A stretch of DNA of 63,185 bases, taken from Lingula anatina. Taxonomy: Eukaryota > Brachiopoda > Lingulata > Lingulida > Lingulidae. Position 1 is the first letter of the stretch; every line of letters starts with the position of its first letter. Shown here one piece after another: positions 1 to 11,860 of the stretch. The stretch covers positions 33,518 to 96,702 of the forward strand of contig NW_019775258.1 in NCBI RefSeq assembly GCF_001039355.2, written 5' to 3'. The position numbers and the translations under genes were made by a program. The notes beneath the pieces were generated by a model. It did no database searches and had not been told where the DNA came from. It saw only the letters and a program-made list of their open reading frames with translations.

Positions 1-50
1 TTTTTTTTGTTTTTTTTTTTTTTTTTTTTTTTTTATTTTTTTTTTTTTTT

Positions 51-98
<48 letters not shown>
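1..98. repeat. Poly-T tract at window edge
   Basis: This is almost pure T with one G and two A interruptions. It abuts the left end of the 14.7 kb duplication. Copy 2 is likewise preceded by a shorter T run (about 19974-19989), so the tract may be part of the duplicated unit or the tail of a retroposed element. Its length may be unreliable in the assembly. Confidence 0.9.
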
Positions 99-101
<3 letters not shown>

Positions 102-369
102 ATTAACTCAATAAGCATTGTCCCCTTGTTTCATTGCACTGTTGCTTCTAATTTATGAAAAAGTAACTACGAGGTAAAAAAAAAATGGCCACATACTCTT
201 GTAAAGTGACCGTAGCCTACAATGCTAAGGAAGTGTCGGACGTTAAAAAGTTTTACTTTAGCTCTGAGTCGAAATAAACGATTTTTGCACCTAAAAGTAA
301 TTTTGTTTAAGAGATTTAAAAATCTATTTTCATAGGCTTTTGATCGAAATAATACATGTATAGGGCATC

Positions 370-1010
370 AAACTGAAGCTTCCCCTTGACTCAGGGCAAG
401 TTGGACCATCAATCGAGTCATATTACTCACAAACCTTTGCGTGCAACAGAGCTAGAGACCATTGATGAAATGAACTGAATGGTTTAAAACTGAATTTGTT
501 ACTTTCTTTTTAAACGAAAATTTATTATTCGTTGTCATTCATAAAAAACCTGCTTTATACCATTATTAATATATTATTAATTAAAACAAATTTTATTGAT
601 AGATATTTGGTTCTTGCAACACGTAGCCCCCCCCCCTACAACGTGACGTACGGAAACCTCAATAAATCTGCCTCATTTAAACTATTCATCAAAGACTCTC
701 AAAAATCAATTTTATAAAATAAAAATGTATAAAAATGTATTTCAAGGCGTTTACATGGGATACTTACTTCAATTTCGTGTAGGGGGCCAACTTGCCCCGA
801 ACCCGGGGCAAGTTGGCCCCTCTGACGTCAACTGCGTTTTTTGTCAAATTGTGAGGCATCTGGCATTATATTTGAAAAATAATGACGTTGCATACGTAGC
901 TTAGTTCATGGGGCTTACTTTGAAACCGGTTTTGTTACTCTAACTCATTCCTAGTTGGCTCTACAAGGCCAAAAGCGTCTAACTGGGCCAACTAGCCCCG
1001 GTCTCCCCTA
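370..1010. repeat. GC-rich inverted-motif element
   Basis: The motif GGGGCCAACTTGCCCC and its reverse complement recur inside AT-rich DNA near 376-400, 783-799, 804-820 and 972-990. At 783-820 the two orientations face each other as a stem of about 17 bp with a four-base loop. The passage ends with ccggtctcccctac, which looks like a transposon end. I infer a non-autonomous DNA element or foldback remnant. No coding sequence is visible. Confidence 0.55.
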
Positions 1011-1374
1011 CTACGTCGTCCACACTTTACTGCTGTGAAATAATCTAACCAAGATATTCATATAGGCATGATGATGGGGATGCGTGCCTTACATAACAAG
1101 CTCATGAGAGCTGTTTACAGTAACATTTTTTTGCTCAACACGGGGACATGTCTCACTTTCAGTATAGCAAAAGATTATAACAAAAACTTATAAAATATCT
1201 ATTTTCAACTACATCAGGGATTTTGATGAACATGAATGTAGTACCTTTAATTGAAAAATGTGAAGATTTTGCAAGCAATTGAAATTGTCCAAATTTCACA
1301 AATGAAGATGGAAGTATCAAATCACAGTTTTTTTTCTTTCGTTCGGCACCCTCACTGTAAGAGCAATTGCGATC

Positions 1375-1625
1375 ATAGCGGATATGATTGACGTTTGTTT
1401 ATATTACCCGTCAATCAAGCTGTTAGTACTTGATACCAACTATCAAAACTGAGTGAATTTGATTGATACCTTGTCAATCAAAGAAGGTAGGAAGCTGGAA
1501 CTATACGAGGACTGTAGTGATCCGCTGTGTTATGATTGTGATTGACGTTTGTTTATAAAACTGCCAATCAAAGTCGTGTGCACTTGACAGCTGTATGAAT
1601 TGGATAATTGGCTGTCAATCACAAG
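1375..1625. promoter_or_regulatory. Cluster of TGATTGAY/GTCAATCA words
   Basis: Seven instances of TGATTGA(C/T), its complement, or a close variant fall in about 250 bp (near 1387, 1411, 1460, 1473, 1541, 1566, 1613). One facing pair is TTGATTGAtaccttgTCAATCAA. The passage is built from two diverged tandem halves, each starting with gattgacgtttgtttata. TGATTGAY is the known PBX/PREP-type TALE homeodomain core; a regulatory role here is inference only. The cluster is retained in copy 2 at about 21370-21608. Confidence 0.35.
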
Positions 1626-1630
1626 AGATA

Positions 1631-1882
1631 TTATAATCTAAGGGCAAAAATGAAGAATATATATATTTGTAGCTCTCTAGGTAAACCTCTCAATAAATTC
1701 ACGCTGTCATAGAAATGGACCGCGATAGATAAACTTCCCAGTACGTCGGCGTGTAGATCCACTAACTCGTAGCCCTCACACCGATACCTCCACGTGCTGA
1801 CAATGTCAATGAAAGTATCAAGTTTACAGAACCATTTTTTTTTTTTTTGTAATTTTACAGTAAAACTAGAGGCCCTTTTCAT
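1631..1882 (-). CDS. Exon-like ORF, unknown protein (copy 1)
   Basis: An open minus-strand frame of 83 codons contains the passage YRCEGYELVDLHADVLGSL followed by hydrophobic and acidic residues, which reads like coding sequence. A plausible exon runs from an acceptor (cattgtcag, exon start 1796) to a weak donor (gtttac, exon end 1687), 110 bp. The aligned copy-2 frame is broken by a 1-bp deletion and an 8-bp insertion, so at least one copy is dead. No family is recognised. The low-complexity ends of the ORF are probably intron. Confidence 0.35.
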   Translation of the reverse strand: MKRASSFTVKLQKKKKWFCKLDTFIDIVSTWRYRCEGYELVDLHADVLGSLSIAVHFYDSVNLLRGLPRELQIYIFFIFALRL

Positions 1883-2221
1883 ATGATAGAATTATTACTT
1901 TCATACCCCTGTACATTCAAACTCAATATTACATGTACAATATATTGTTACTACGAATACCCATGAGCTCTTGATAAAACGTCTACTTAGATGCCGATAT
2001 TAGTGACTAGTAATTTAAGAAGTGCCTGTCTTGTTCAGTTCATAGCTATTGTTAGATCCGCCTTTGATATTCAATAGTTTGGGTTGGGCCTTAGAAATTA
2101 ATTAATTTTACGTGTATTATACATGTATATATTTTTACCTTCCTTCTTCTTATGTAGAAAGTGATAACAAGCACACAATTATTTTTAACTTGTTTTCGGA
2201 AGACCTGACAGTGAAATAATG

Positions 2222-2268
2222 CACCACGTGGTGTAAATGGGAGACTTCGAATTCCGAATTCGAAAAAA
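2222..2268. other. Two adjacent perfect palindromes
   Basis: CACCACGTGGTG (a palindromic E-box/G-box core, CACGTG) is followed about 20 bp later by TTCGAATTCcGAATTCGAA. Copy 2 (22240-22285) keeps both and extends the first to GCACCACGTGGTGC. CACGTG is the classical bHLH binding core; whether it is bound here is unknown. Confidence 0.4.
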
Positions 2269-2510
2269 AAAACTTACATCTTAGATCTGACAGACATTAG
2301 CCGTAAGCCGTCAAATATGTCGCTTTCGCAAGTACTTCGAAAACAAACTTACCAAAAAAAACGGAGCAAATTTTGTTTTCAACATGGACCGGACTTTTTT
2401 AATCATGCATGGAAGGGCAAGGAATAGATCAACACTTAAAGGTCAACAGTAACAGTGGAGAATTCAGCACTAACAGCATCGATGTACCATCCTGATCTTT
2501 CTCTGTCCAA

Positions 2511-2726
2511 GGCTCTATTCCCATAGATTTTAGATCGATCTATCTCCGCGGGGAGTCTCACTAGATTACTTTCATATAATCCGACTTAAATGTCCGTCCC
2601 GCCTACTACAAGCTGTAAAGGGGTAATTAACTTTTGTGTCCGCCCCGCTGACAGCTATTTAGCGTGAACCCCCAGGGAGTTAGGTCGATCTAAAGTAGGT
2701 CGATCTAATCTATGGAAATGGGGTGC
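2511..2726. mobile_element. MITE with TAGATCGATCTA-type inverted ends
   Basis: This 216-bp element has terminal inverted repeats containing ttcccatagattttagatcg at the left and, in complement, ccccatttccatagattag at the right. It has no ORF. Relatives lie at 22527-22742 (the duplicate) and 17237-17462 (an independent insertion with a clear TAA target duplication). The ends and 3-bp TAA target site suggest a PIF/Harbinger-type non-autonomous element. Confidence 0.7.
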
Positions 2727-3471
2727 AAGTCTCTCTGTCTCATCTAGCACATTCCTATGTCTTTAGTGGAAAGCGTCGCAATCAGGGTCACCTCCAGTCA
2801 ACCTCTCGTCTTGCTAAATGAGACATCTCCTGGTAAGGAAATCGGCAGTGTAACGTCTCTAAAACGCTCAAGTAAAATGTTTGTTTAAAAGACTTTTTAA
2901 AACACACTGATGTGACGGTCGACCCTTACCAAGACATTCTTCAGACTGTTTGGAATTCTTTATTAAGGCGACTGAAAAAAGTGCTGCAATTTTGTCGGTA
3001 GCCTCTTGTATCAGGCACGCCCCGACAATTGACCTTTATAAAAAAAAGCGTTGTTCAAACGTTTGAGAAAATTCATTAAGAGACGCCACTCGCTCTTTAT
3101 CTACCTGTATTACATGTACCACGCAGCAGAGAGATACATCTTATGTTTACTATTGCGACTCACGGGTAGATGTTGCATACATGCAATCATAATAAATTTT
3201 AATTATGATTTATTTATTTATTTTTATTCATTAAAATGCACATTCAATTAAGATACATTTCAATGCACTAGACGGGTATATAACATAAAATTCTTAAAAA
3301 ATCATACAAACTAAATTTGATATTTGTAAAACATAATTTTATCTTCCACTAAAGGGGGAAACATTACGAATAACAAACACTTTTAAAGCTTAATATTCCT
3401 TATGAAAAACTAAAAAAAGAAGCAGAGCCCATCATCAAACTAGCTCTAAAATTCATCTTTAGCTAGGTCGG

Positions 3472-3587
3472 TCACAGGGGTGACATCACAGACAATCTCT
3501 CTGCGGTCACCGTGTACTTCAAGGTGACATCAACGATGGAGCCCGGTACATTCATAGGGTCCTCCTCCTCCCATCCAGAATAACGAG
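3472..3587 (-). CDS. Putative exon, unknown protein (copy 1)
   Basis: Downstream of an acceptor (ttcttag, exon start 3587) the minus strand is open for 37 codons before TGA and encodes RYSGWEEEDPMNVPGSIVDV plus more. Composition looks coding. An overlapping frame also reads well and ends in AKDEF before a stop (about 3448), so the reading frame is uncertain. Copy 2 carries a TAG at the tryptophan codon. The family is not recognised; this could be the terminal exon of a gene running leftwards. Confidence 0.35.
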
Positions 3588-4000
3588 CTAAGAATAACAT
3601 ACATTAACAGGTGAAATGAGGCAAAACCAAGTAATTTTTTTTCTAAATTATCTTCGTCTATTGTATGTTTGCCAAGGAAGTGGATACGATACTCCCTTGG
3701 TAACAAAAATGTACCCCCCCCCCCAAATATATATAAACTCTAATAAATTCTAATTTATTTCACGAATTACGAGAATTGGTGTAAATATATAGGAAAAAAT
3801 TTAATGTTTTAGTTAAGGCTTTGTCTACGTAAAAAGAGAAAAGAATGGAAAATTCCCTATGCCTGGGTGTCGTAACATGTCCATTCCGTTAATTAGTGTC
3901 CATCTGCCCCGCACATTTGAGGTTGATATTTTGCTAGTGGTCCTTCGACTCGAGTACTTAGACTTTCTATGAGCCCGTACGTGTGTTTGCTAGTCCTTAC

Positions 4001-4099
4001 TGATAGACTTGATGGTGGCGCAGTGGTTAACCTCAGTTATTATCCGCGGCTTGGGGTTGATGCTCACAGAGAGCATTATTTAGGCTGTCCTGTAAGTAG

Positions 4100-4183
<84 letters not shown>

Positions 4184-4185
4184 CT
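4001..4185 (+). repeat. tRNA-like head with (GT)n(GA)n tail
   Basis: The passage tggcgcagtggttaac resembles a pol III A box. It is followed by a diverged head and a (GT)n tract from 4102 that passes into (GA)n to about 4183. A tRNA-related head with a simple-repeat tail is SINE-like. The duplicate is at 24001-24193 with different GT and GA lengths. No clear B box is seen, so the SINE label is tentative. Confidence 0.45.
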
Positions 4186-4789
4186 GATCGAGTAATGTGG
4201 ATATCCACGAATGATTCTTTCGTAATTATCCCACCATTCGCTATAAACAATGACCGTTTTACTGCTAGTGGATATTTTAATAAGTTTAAGCTGATGGTTT
4301 GTCCAGATCCGCCTATTGTATATGTACATGTATACTATTACTCTCCGTTGAGGCCTTCCTAGGGCTCTGTCCCGCTGATAAAACTACCTCACAGCGTTGA
4401 GTAGAACACAGAAGCTGGTGGTAAGATGAGTTCGTTGGGAACAAGAAGAAACGTGTTAATCTGTTTTAACATGCATTCAGCGAGAGTCCCCCTGGAGTTG
4501 GATAGATCTAGGTACACTGTAGAACAATAGTTTCATTGGGAATGAGCCCTTGGATGGCTCTGTTGGGTATTTTTGTTACCCCTGAAAACCACCGTTTATT
4601 TCCCAAGAAGTGTAATGCGTTCATATTAATTAGTGTGATCCGTGACTTGTTTATTCTTCGTCATATGTGTAACGAATCATTATACTCGTTACACATACTC
4701 TCCCGTAAAGCAAAATAAAACATATGCCTTGTTTTCGTTTTTCTGAGGTCCAGCAAGAAAAAGTCTTAAAATAATGTAGAACTGGTCAA

Positions 4790-4855
4790 AATGACAGGAG
4801 GATTCGAACCCAGGGAGCTCGGGATACGTGAACATGCGTATACGTCAACAAGGAA
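4790..4855 (-). repeat. tRNA-derived fragment with B-box
   Basis: On the minus strand this contains ctgggttcgaatcctcctgt, matching the pol III B-box consensus GGTTCGANTCC. No complete cloverleaf is evident, so it is a SINE or decayed tRNA rather than a tRNA gene. The same sequence is in copy 2 near 24826-24890. Confidence 0.45.
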
Positions 4856-6240
4856 GGTGTCTTAAAAACAGCAAGTGCATGTCATGCTGTTTGATATAAG
4901 TGCAAGGTTTTGTGTGAAGTTTTTATTGTGATCAAAATTGGATCCCACGATGACGGCGTTTCTCTCACGGCCTAGGTGGTCTGGTACCGTCTCACCGTGT
5001 TTTGGTCAAAATTTATAGAACTGTCTCTCACAGTGTCGCCGCAGGCCTTATAAAGGAAGTTTCCGTTTATTTATTTATTTATTTTTTTAAATTTGAGCCG
5101 CACGTTTGGGATTAGTTAAAATCCAATTTATGAAAATAACACGAATCAGGGCTGGGCCCCTGAGGAGGTGTTTTCACAGCACCCCTTGTTGCAGGAGCAG
5201 ATTAATAAATATATACAGTATTATTTTATAGGTCTAAGTTACATGTGGGATTCATAGATACAATGTTTCTTCATGATGGGGATTCCAGTGAACGGACAGT
5301 TGTAAAGAAGTAATTATCTTTCGGTACAAGTGTCTCGTCCCATTGCGTGGAGTTAAAAAACTGTCAGTGCGAAACAATTTGCTCAGTTAAAAATTATTGA
5401 AAATAATTCATGATCGAGAAAAAAAACCTGCATGTTACATGTAACAGCCAGAGACCAGTATGAAAGCCGGCCAAATCGTTTGCAGTTTATAATGCTGTGC
5501 TGGCAACAAGATTTATTCGAATGCACCCATGATATCGTGGTTTATGTCATTAATTCTGCGATCATAAATCCGCGATTCCAAGTCACAAACGGCAATTACT
5601 GAGGAAATTAAGGACGCGTCAATAACAGAAATCGATTTTCATGGATTTTGTTTAATTTAAGACACTATTGAATACGATATTTTTTTTCATGTATATAATA
5701 TAGTTATTATTTGATATATTATATATTAACTGTTGTATATTCTTTAAAAGTTTCCATCTAATATTTATTTATTTATCTATTATATTTAATGGGTGTAACA
5801 AGTAATATACACTTAATAGCCTCAGTGTGTAATAAATTTAAGTTATACGACACGTGTTTTTTACACCAGTATCCATAACAAGACCCGAGACATCTATTCA
5901 AAGGAGAAAAATTCCAATTTGAGTGTGGGAAATGTAATTCTCGAGAGACTATATATCGTGACTATATACAATGGATGTGTGTGAGTGTTCATTGGTATTT
6001 GTGTGTGCGATGTTGTATTGTTCTCGTGAAACTAAAAAAATTAAATCTGAACAATCTACTTTGTCTCCGACTGCAGCAAAGGATGGTTTTTCCTCCAGAT
6101 GGCGCTATAATTTTGAATTTTTATATATCTTGAGAATTGTGTTCTTAAGTACTTGTCACTTTTAATGTCAAGTCTACAGAGCATTTTAAATGGATTTTAG
6201 ACTTATAATAAGCATATAATTTTAATATATTATAGTAACG

Positions 6241-6408
6241 CAGGCCCGTAGCCAGCAATTTTAAAAGGGGGGTTCTTTTTCTGAAAAAGAGGACCTTTTT
6301 CCATAAAAACTTCATGTACCTAGATCAAATTTTACCCAGAGTGGACCTTTTCCCAACAAAAAGGGCGGTTCTTTTGAACCCCCCGAACCCCCCCTGGCTA
6401 CGGGCCTG
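6241..6408. mobile_element. 168-bp MITE unique to copy 1 (hAT-like ends)
   Basis: Perfect 15-bp inverted ends CAGGCCCGTAGCCAG/CTGGCTACGGGCCTG are flanked by the 5-bp duplication TAACG (6236-6240 and 6409-6413). Copy 2 at the same place (near 26253) reads straight through with a single TAACG, giving an empty site. The CAG..CTG ends and 5-bp target site fit a hAT-type (hAT5-like) non-autonomous element. There is no coding capacity. Confidence 0.88.
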
Positions 6409-8286
6409 TAACGTCTGCTGGTCAAACTTGTCAAAAACTGCTCAGTGGACCATATATGGACAACCAGTGACCTACATAATGGCGTGACATTATTTGGGGA
6501 GGGTAAGAGTCTGGGATTTTGTTCTTCTTGCATATGTCAAAATATTTTAATCACTAATGGGTCCTGTTTATTTTTATTGTGATTAATACTAAATGATATT
6601 CTTCATCTGTCAGTTATTGATGAGTACTGAATAGAAAAACAAAACACTTCATCCTGCCCCCCTCCCCCATGAAACTAATGGACCGTACAGTTAAGAAAGA
6701 GATGTCATTTCTTCAGTTCTCAGTGACCAGGGAGTGGATATGAAGCAGCCAAGAAACTAAGTATATGGATATATAAATTTCAACCATTTCAGAGCATCAT
6801 TTTATGAAATTCAATTTTATCATTTCGTAATGACTTATTTGTGACTCATTTTAGAAAAATATTTGTACACGTGCATGCTTTTAAGTAGTTAGGTCATTCT
6901 CCAATATTTTCCCCACGTAACATTTCGCTTCCTCCATAATTTCATCCATGCATGTCCCAAGGAATTGAAAAAGACAGTTTTTCTTTTCCGATAACTATAT
7001 AAAACTTCATTTAAAGAAAATAATGACAGTCCATATTTGTACTTGAGAAATAGTCAAGAAGGGGGAAATTTGCGGAGTGGCCCTTCCTAGTTATTGTGAC
7101 CTGTTTGTCACTGTATTCAGTGTCAGCATAGAGGCGAAAGGTTAGCATATCAACATTTAGATACTCATACTCAGTATACACGGCTCTACTTGTATCTCAA
7201 AACTGCCAGATGGTTTTAGACGGTAACACTTGCAATAATAGCTTATCATCTTGACGTAAGTAGGTCAATGTGGTGCCACGCTTGTAAACGAGAGAAAAAG
7301 TATCGATATTATGCATAATTTCTAGTGTTGACAAGTTTGAATGCCATTTAAATTTAAAGATCGAGACAATTGCTTAATTCATTAACTGAAATGAATAAAG
7401 CCCCTAGCGCATTTTGAAGATATTAATTATGAATGTATTTGCATTATGAAAGTAGACAAACTGAAGGCTTAACAGTTGGTACACGGAGGCTTCAATGAAA
7501 TATTCTTCTTTGCCATAAAAACGGTCGGTGCTTGTGAAAAATGTTTTAAAAAATGCGCTGGAAGGATTATTCATCCCAGTTTTATCTTTAGATTTTCTGA
7601 AAACAAAGGCAATAATTCAAATGAGAATACATGTACAATCCGTTAAAATGTGCGAGGTTAATCATTAGTTTTAAATAAAGATAAAATATATTTTGACGAT
7701 TTTAAGCTCAAAGCAAGATTTTTCCAGCAATTTGGCCAAGATATATCCTATCCAAAACTAGTGAGAAAATTGCGAACGTAAAGTCCGTTTTTGAATTATT
7801 TAATATATCATTTTAAATATTTCTGATTTTTTCCCTTCATGGGTGATCTCCATTACGAGAGTGACTGAAAAAACTTTTAGCTCAGAACTGCTATAGCGTA
7901 TAAGTGGATATGATCTACCATGCTCACGTGATTCTATTTTAAGGTGCATAGGGTAGAAATAAATTTATTTCATGATTTATATCAATTTATTCAACAGAAC
8001 TGTAATTTTATTACGAGTTATTGACCAAACATGAAACCGAAAGATTTATATCAAATTTTATATACAGATACTAGATGTATTATATACGGACACTATATGT
8101 TTTAAGTACAGATACTGAATTTTAACCAGTTATTTATTTTATTCAAATTTGCTGAGTGACTTATGTTAATAAGGAAGGTTTCTGTTGAAAATCGGCATGA
8201 CCGGATAATTTTACGAAAGTTGCTGTATTTCATTTATTTTAAATTTTTCTAAGTGTCTAGTCTGGTGTGAATATGTATGCATGTAC

Positions 8287-8401
8287 AATATGAAACGTTT
8301 TATGCTTATATATAACTAAAATTTGTAACATTAATTTCCTGAACAAATCTTTGTGTTGCGTTAAGATGAAGAGGCTATTTATGTAATTGAAAGTTGTCAT
8401 T
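8287..8401 (+). repeat. Source of a 115-bp internal copy
   Basis: This stretch, within a region shared by both large copies, reappears almost exactly at 11557-11671 in copy 1 only. The two differ by about one base (ttaatttcctg against ttaatttgctg). Nothing in the 115 bp looks like a transposon end. Confidence 0.8.
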
Positions 8402-8639
8402 TTTTCTAAATTTTGCTGTTTTCTTACCAGCATCTTCCATTTCATCAACCAGGTGGCGCAGAATATTAGTAAAATGTTTATATTCTTACATTTAGAAAAA
8501 TGAATATTATAACAGTTGCACACCGTTTGTAACAAGATTTCCTTTTTGGAATTAGATGAAGGGAATATTGTGATATGCCCATCGGATTTTTACCCAGATT
8601 TCATTCCTGTACATGTTGCATATGTTTTTATAATATATA

Positions 8640-8662
8640 AGTAGAGAGAGAGAGAGTGAGAT
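8640..8662. repeat. Short (GA)n, copy 1
   Basis: Seven GA units are followed by an interruption. In copy 2 the same site (28497-28537) is a pure tract about three times as long. Confidence 0.8.
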
Positions 8663-9003
8663 AGACTGTTCGGAGATTTTGTAGATATTGAAATACTTTG
8701 TTTAGTATCAATAAGATCAACCATAAGTACAAGTAATTGAGTTCATAGTTTATTAATCAAATCGAATATGGAAAAGTTTGTGTCTTTTACATTTTCAAAT
8801 AAAGCAGATATCAATTATTTTGTTCTACATAGTCAACGCTTGTAATGATGAACATATTCTGAAAAGACAATGTAGTTCAACAGGGAGATGCTTTAGAAAT
8901 ACATGAATACTTAATGTATATATGTTTTGCTCTCAATAAAAAACTTCTCAAATATATGCAAAATATCTTTGTATTTTCATTTGTAACTACACGACTCAGC
9001 GGT

Positions 9004-9224
9004 AAAGTCCGAGTTTGGGGGTTCGATTCCTGGCTAGGGTACTTGGAAATAAGGGGGACTTATAATTTGTTTTTCTTTTGGTTACTATAAGAAGAAAGTC
9101 TACCCGGGGAGGGTGGGTGGGAACAGTTAGAGGAGTAGGTTACGCGCTTGCCTCTGAGACAGAAGGTCGCCAGTTCGATTCCTGGCATTCCTGGGTCCCA
9201 GCAAATTACCTTTTGCAAAATAAA
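9004..9224 (+). repeat. tRNA-derived SINE-like block (copy 1)
   Basis: Two B-box-like motifs occur in tandem, ggttcgattcctggc near 9021 and agttcgattcctggc near 9173. Before the second lies an A-box-like stretch (tagaggagtaggttacgcg), followed by a tRNA-like body. Neither part folds into an obvious complete tRNA, so this is probably a SINE or tRNA-derived repeat. Homologous blocks lie at 28880-29100 and, unexpectedly well conserved, at 54820-55042. Confidence 0.6.
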
Positions 9225-9279
9225 ATCAAATAAGCACTTTGGATAACTACAAGAAGACCATACGATTTACTTAAAACCA

Positions 9280-9392
9280 TCAGAGTCGATAGCTCACTCG
9301 GTAAGACGACAAGCTCATGAGCTATACGCCAAGCACGACTATGTGGAAAGCAGAAAGCCATGGGTTCGAGTTGAGCTGAAGGTAACGACAAT
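9280..9392 (+). repeat. Second tRNA-like sequence (A and B boxes)
   Basis: It contains gtcgatagctcactcggtaagac, close to an A box, and gccatgggttcgag, a B-box-like word, about 80 bases apart. That is longer than a class I tRNA spacing, so a SINE head or decayed long-arm tRNA is likely. The duplicate is at about 29152-29262. Confidence 0.4.
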
Positions 9393-11537
9393 AGTAAACA
9401 CAGTATTGACTTTTTGCATAGTTTGAAAAGTAAATAAACGTTATTAAAATTTTACATCTTACACACATCTTACACAGGATTTCAAAGAACTGAAAATTGT
9501 ATTTTTTTATCTATATAAATAGCCGCACCCGATACAACATAGCATTACAAATTTTAATTTAAAAAAAATACAAATCGAGCTTAAAACAACTACCACTATT
9601 TCCAACTAAAACACATAGGTGATTCTATGCATTTTGAAATTAGCTGCTCAAACGACTAATTCTTTTGATTTTTTTTCTTGAAAAATGTTACGGTGCACAT
9701 AATACTAAGAAGAACATAAAATTCCCAGGGTTTTACCCAGAAATAATAAATAAATGAGAAGATTGACCGTGTAATACAGTAAACTTTTGTTCAAAAGTGA
9801 CACCAGTGTAATTGTCTTATAAATGATTGCAAATTTCACGGAGGAACATTTTATCCAAATGCAGTGGCATCTACGATATCAAAAATTCAAAATGCATAGG
9901 ATCTCTTCTACGTACTACCTCCACAAGCACTCAGGCACTCAGGACTACACACCTTATTCTATGTCATCATGCTGATTATCGCACGCAACACCTTGAAAAT
10001 TAATTTTGGTAAGATTAGTGGCCCTTTGTATATGATAATTGTATATGTAGCTGGTATGTTGCGGCATTTTCTATCCTTCGCATCAAATCATAAAAAACGT
10101 GGTTGCAGTGAATGGCACATTTTTAGTGAACACTAGTTTGTCGTGCGAAACAAAGGCAGCATGAAGACATGATCAGTTTACAACCTAATCCCAGTTATAG
10201 CCATTTTTAAGAATTATATGCAACCACAGTGAAAAGTTTACACAAAAATCCGTTTTCTCAAAATAAGTTAAATCTCATAAACTTTATAAGCAAATTCTTA
10301 TAAACTCAACTCTGGTCTTCAGTGTTATGTGATCAAGCAACACACAGCAAAAACAACCCAACAGGACTGATATTTAATCAGGACTTTGATCTAAATCACC
10401 TCTTCAACCCTACCAAAAACAAGGACGTTTATGTATTTTTAAATTTGTGTTATTATTTATTATTATTATCATCATTACTTTTTTCAAAATTTCCTGTTGA
10501 CTTGTTTTTTTTTAATTATTTGCTGATTCCATTATTTCCATTTTGATAATTAGGAATATCCATTACACTTTGCGACAGCTTATGTAGTAATTAAAAAATG
10601 TCATCATAATAACACCTTCTATGATTTACTTTATTTCTTGGTGAAGATTTATAAATATGCTTTATGATATTGACTTAGTCTTGAATGACACACAAATTGA
10701 CACTATGCTGGGAATTTTGGTAGTCTAATTAGAAATAAGTTTTTCTCATCAGATATTCAAGTATCTCCTCACTGTAATACATGTATATTTATTTCGAAAA
10801 AATCTATCCTACCCCCAGTTTCATAGCGTAAAAGCAATATTTTGTCCCCTTCCACCACTGACAATATTGGTCTGTCACTTGGTAGAAACTCGCTGTCAAT
10901 ACACCGAGAACCAAAGTTAGTTTATTCTTAGCTTGTATCACACCGCATATTCACAACTTTATTAAGATTCCAATACGTGTGGGCAAATTGTAATAACGTG
11001 AGCACATCTGCACTTTCATAATAGTGTAATTTCAGAAGTGTTATTATTTTTTTATAATATAGTGTTTTCAATAACTTGTAGATTTACATCTTGTTCTCGT
11101 CTTCAACTGAACACAGTATGTCTAGAGAGTTTCCTGTATGCATTTTACGTGATGGAGTCCTTCCAAAAGTTAACTTTATTAAAATGTCTTTTTTGTATTA
11201 AGATGAACTAGCAATTATTTTCAAAAGAACTTCGTCTTATTACATATTTGTCCACACGTTATTTTACAACCAAACAGAAAACCGGTCGTACTAGCACAGT
11301 GCTCTACCGTGGCTTACTGATAATTTTATGGCAATCACTTGATCATTTTTGATAATTTTGTAACGATCAGTTCATCATTTTGTTTCCATTCATCTCTTAA
11401 CCAAGGCCAGTTTTTATCGACATCAATTCTGTTTAAGAGCTATTCCGAAAGTGTCGTTTCAGGTTCGAGAACTGACGAAGAGAGAGCACTGTACATGTAC
11501 TACGACTTAGAAGCACACACACATATATATCGTATTA

Positions 11538-11860
11538 CAGAGGCGGATCCAGGTTTAATATGAAACGTTTTATGCTTATATATAACTAAAATTTGTAACA
11601 TTAATTTGCTGAACAAATCTTTGTGTTGCGTTAAGATGAAGAGGCTATTTATGTAATTGAAAGTTGTCATTGGGCTGTGGGTCGGGACACGCTAAAGCAT
11701 AACTTCTAAAATTTTTGATATTTTAGAGGGCGAACGGTTTAGAACTATGATTCAACTAGTCAAAATTCTAATTTCAAGAGGGGACCATTGGTGTGATTTT
11801 TTTTAGAAATCGAAGAGGGGGGTTTAGGTCCCACCTGACACCCCCCTAAATCCGCCACTG
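11538..11860. mobile_element. hAT-like MITE with TATTA duplication (copy 1)
   Basis: The ends cagaggcggatccagg and, in complement, cagtggcggatttagg are inverted repeats. TATTA flanks both sides (11533-11537 and 11861-11865). The 323-bp length includes the 115-bp ectopic insert at 11557-11671. Related ends occur at 16304-16470 and at about 13990-14080, so this is a local family. Confidence 0.75.
11557..11671 (+). repeat. 115-bp ectopic copy inside a MITE
   Basis: The near-exact copy of 8287-8401 sits inside the hAT-like element at 11538-11860 and replaces about 24 bases that copy 2 retains (tttgaagaggagtacgaagc region, 31455 on). It has no terminal repeats or target duplication, so template switching or gene conversion during repair fits better than transposition. 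Confidence 0.8.

Noticed and set aside
4033-4362. Plus and minus ORFs of 86-98 codons (also 24076-24391)
   Set aside because: They are translations of GT/GA microsatellites.
9004-9392. Functional tRNA genes
   Set aside because: B boxes are good but the acceptor and anticodon stems do not pair, so a tRNA-derived repeat is the safer call.
10322-10546. 74-codon plus ORF
   Set aside because: Low-complexity Leu/Phe tail, no conservation of the frame in copy 2, no splice support.
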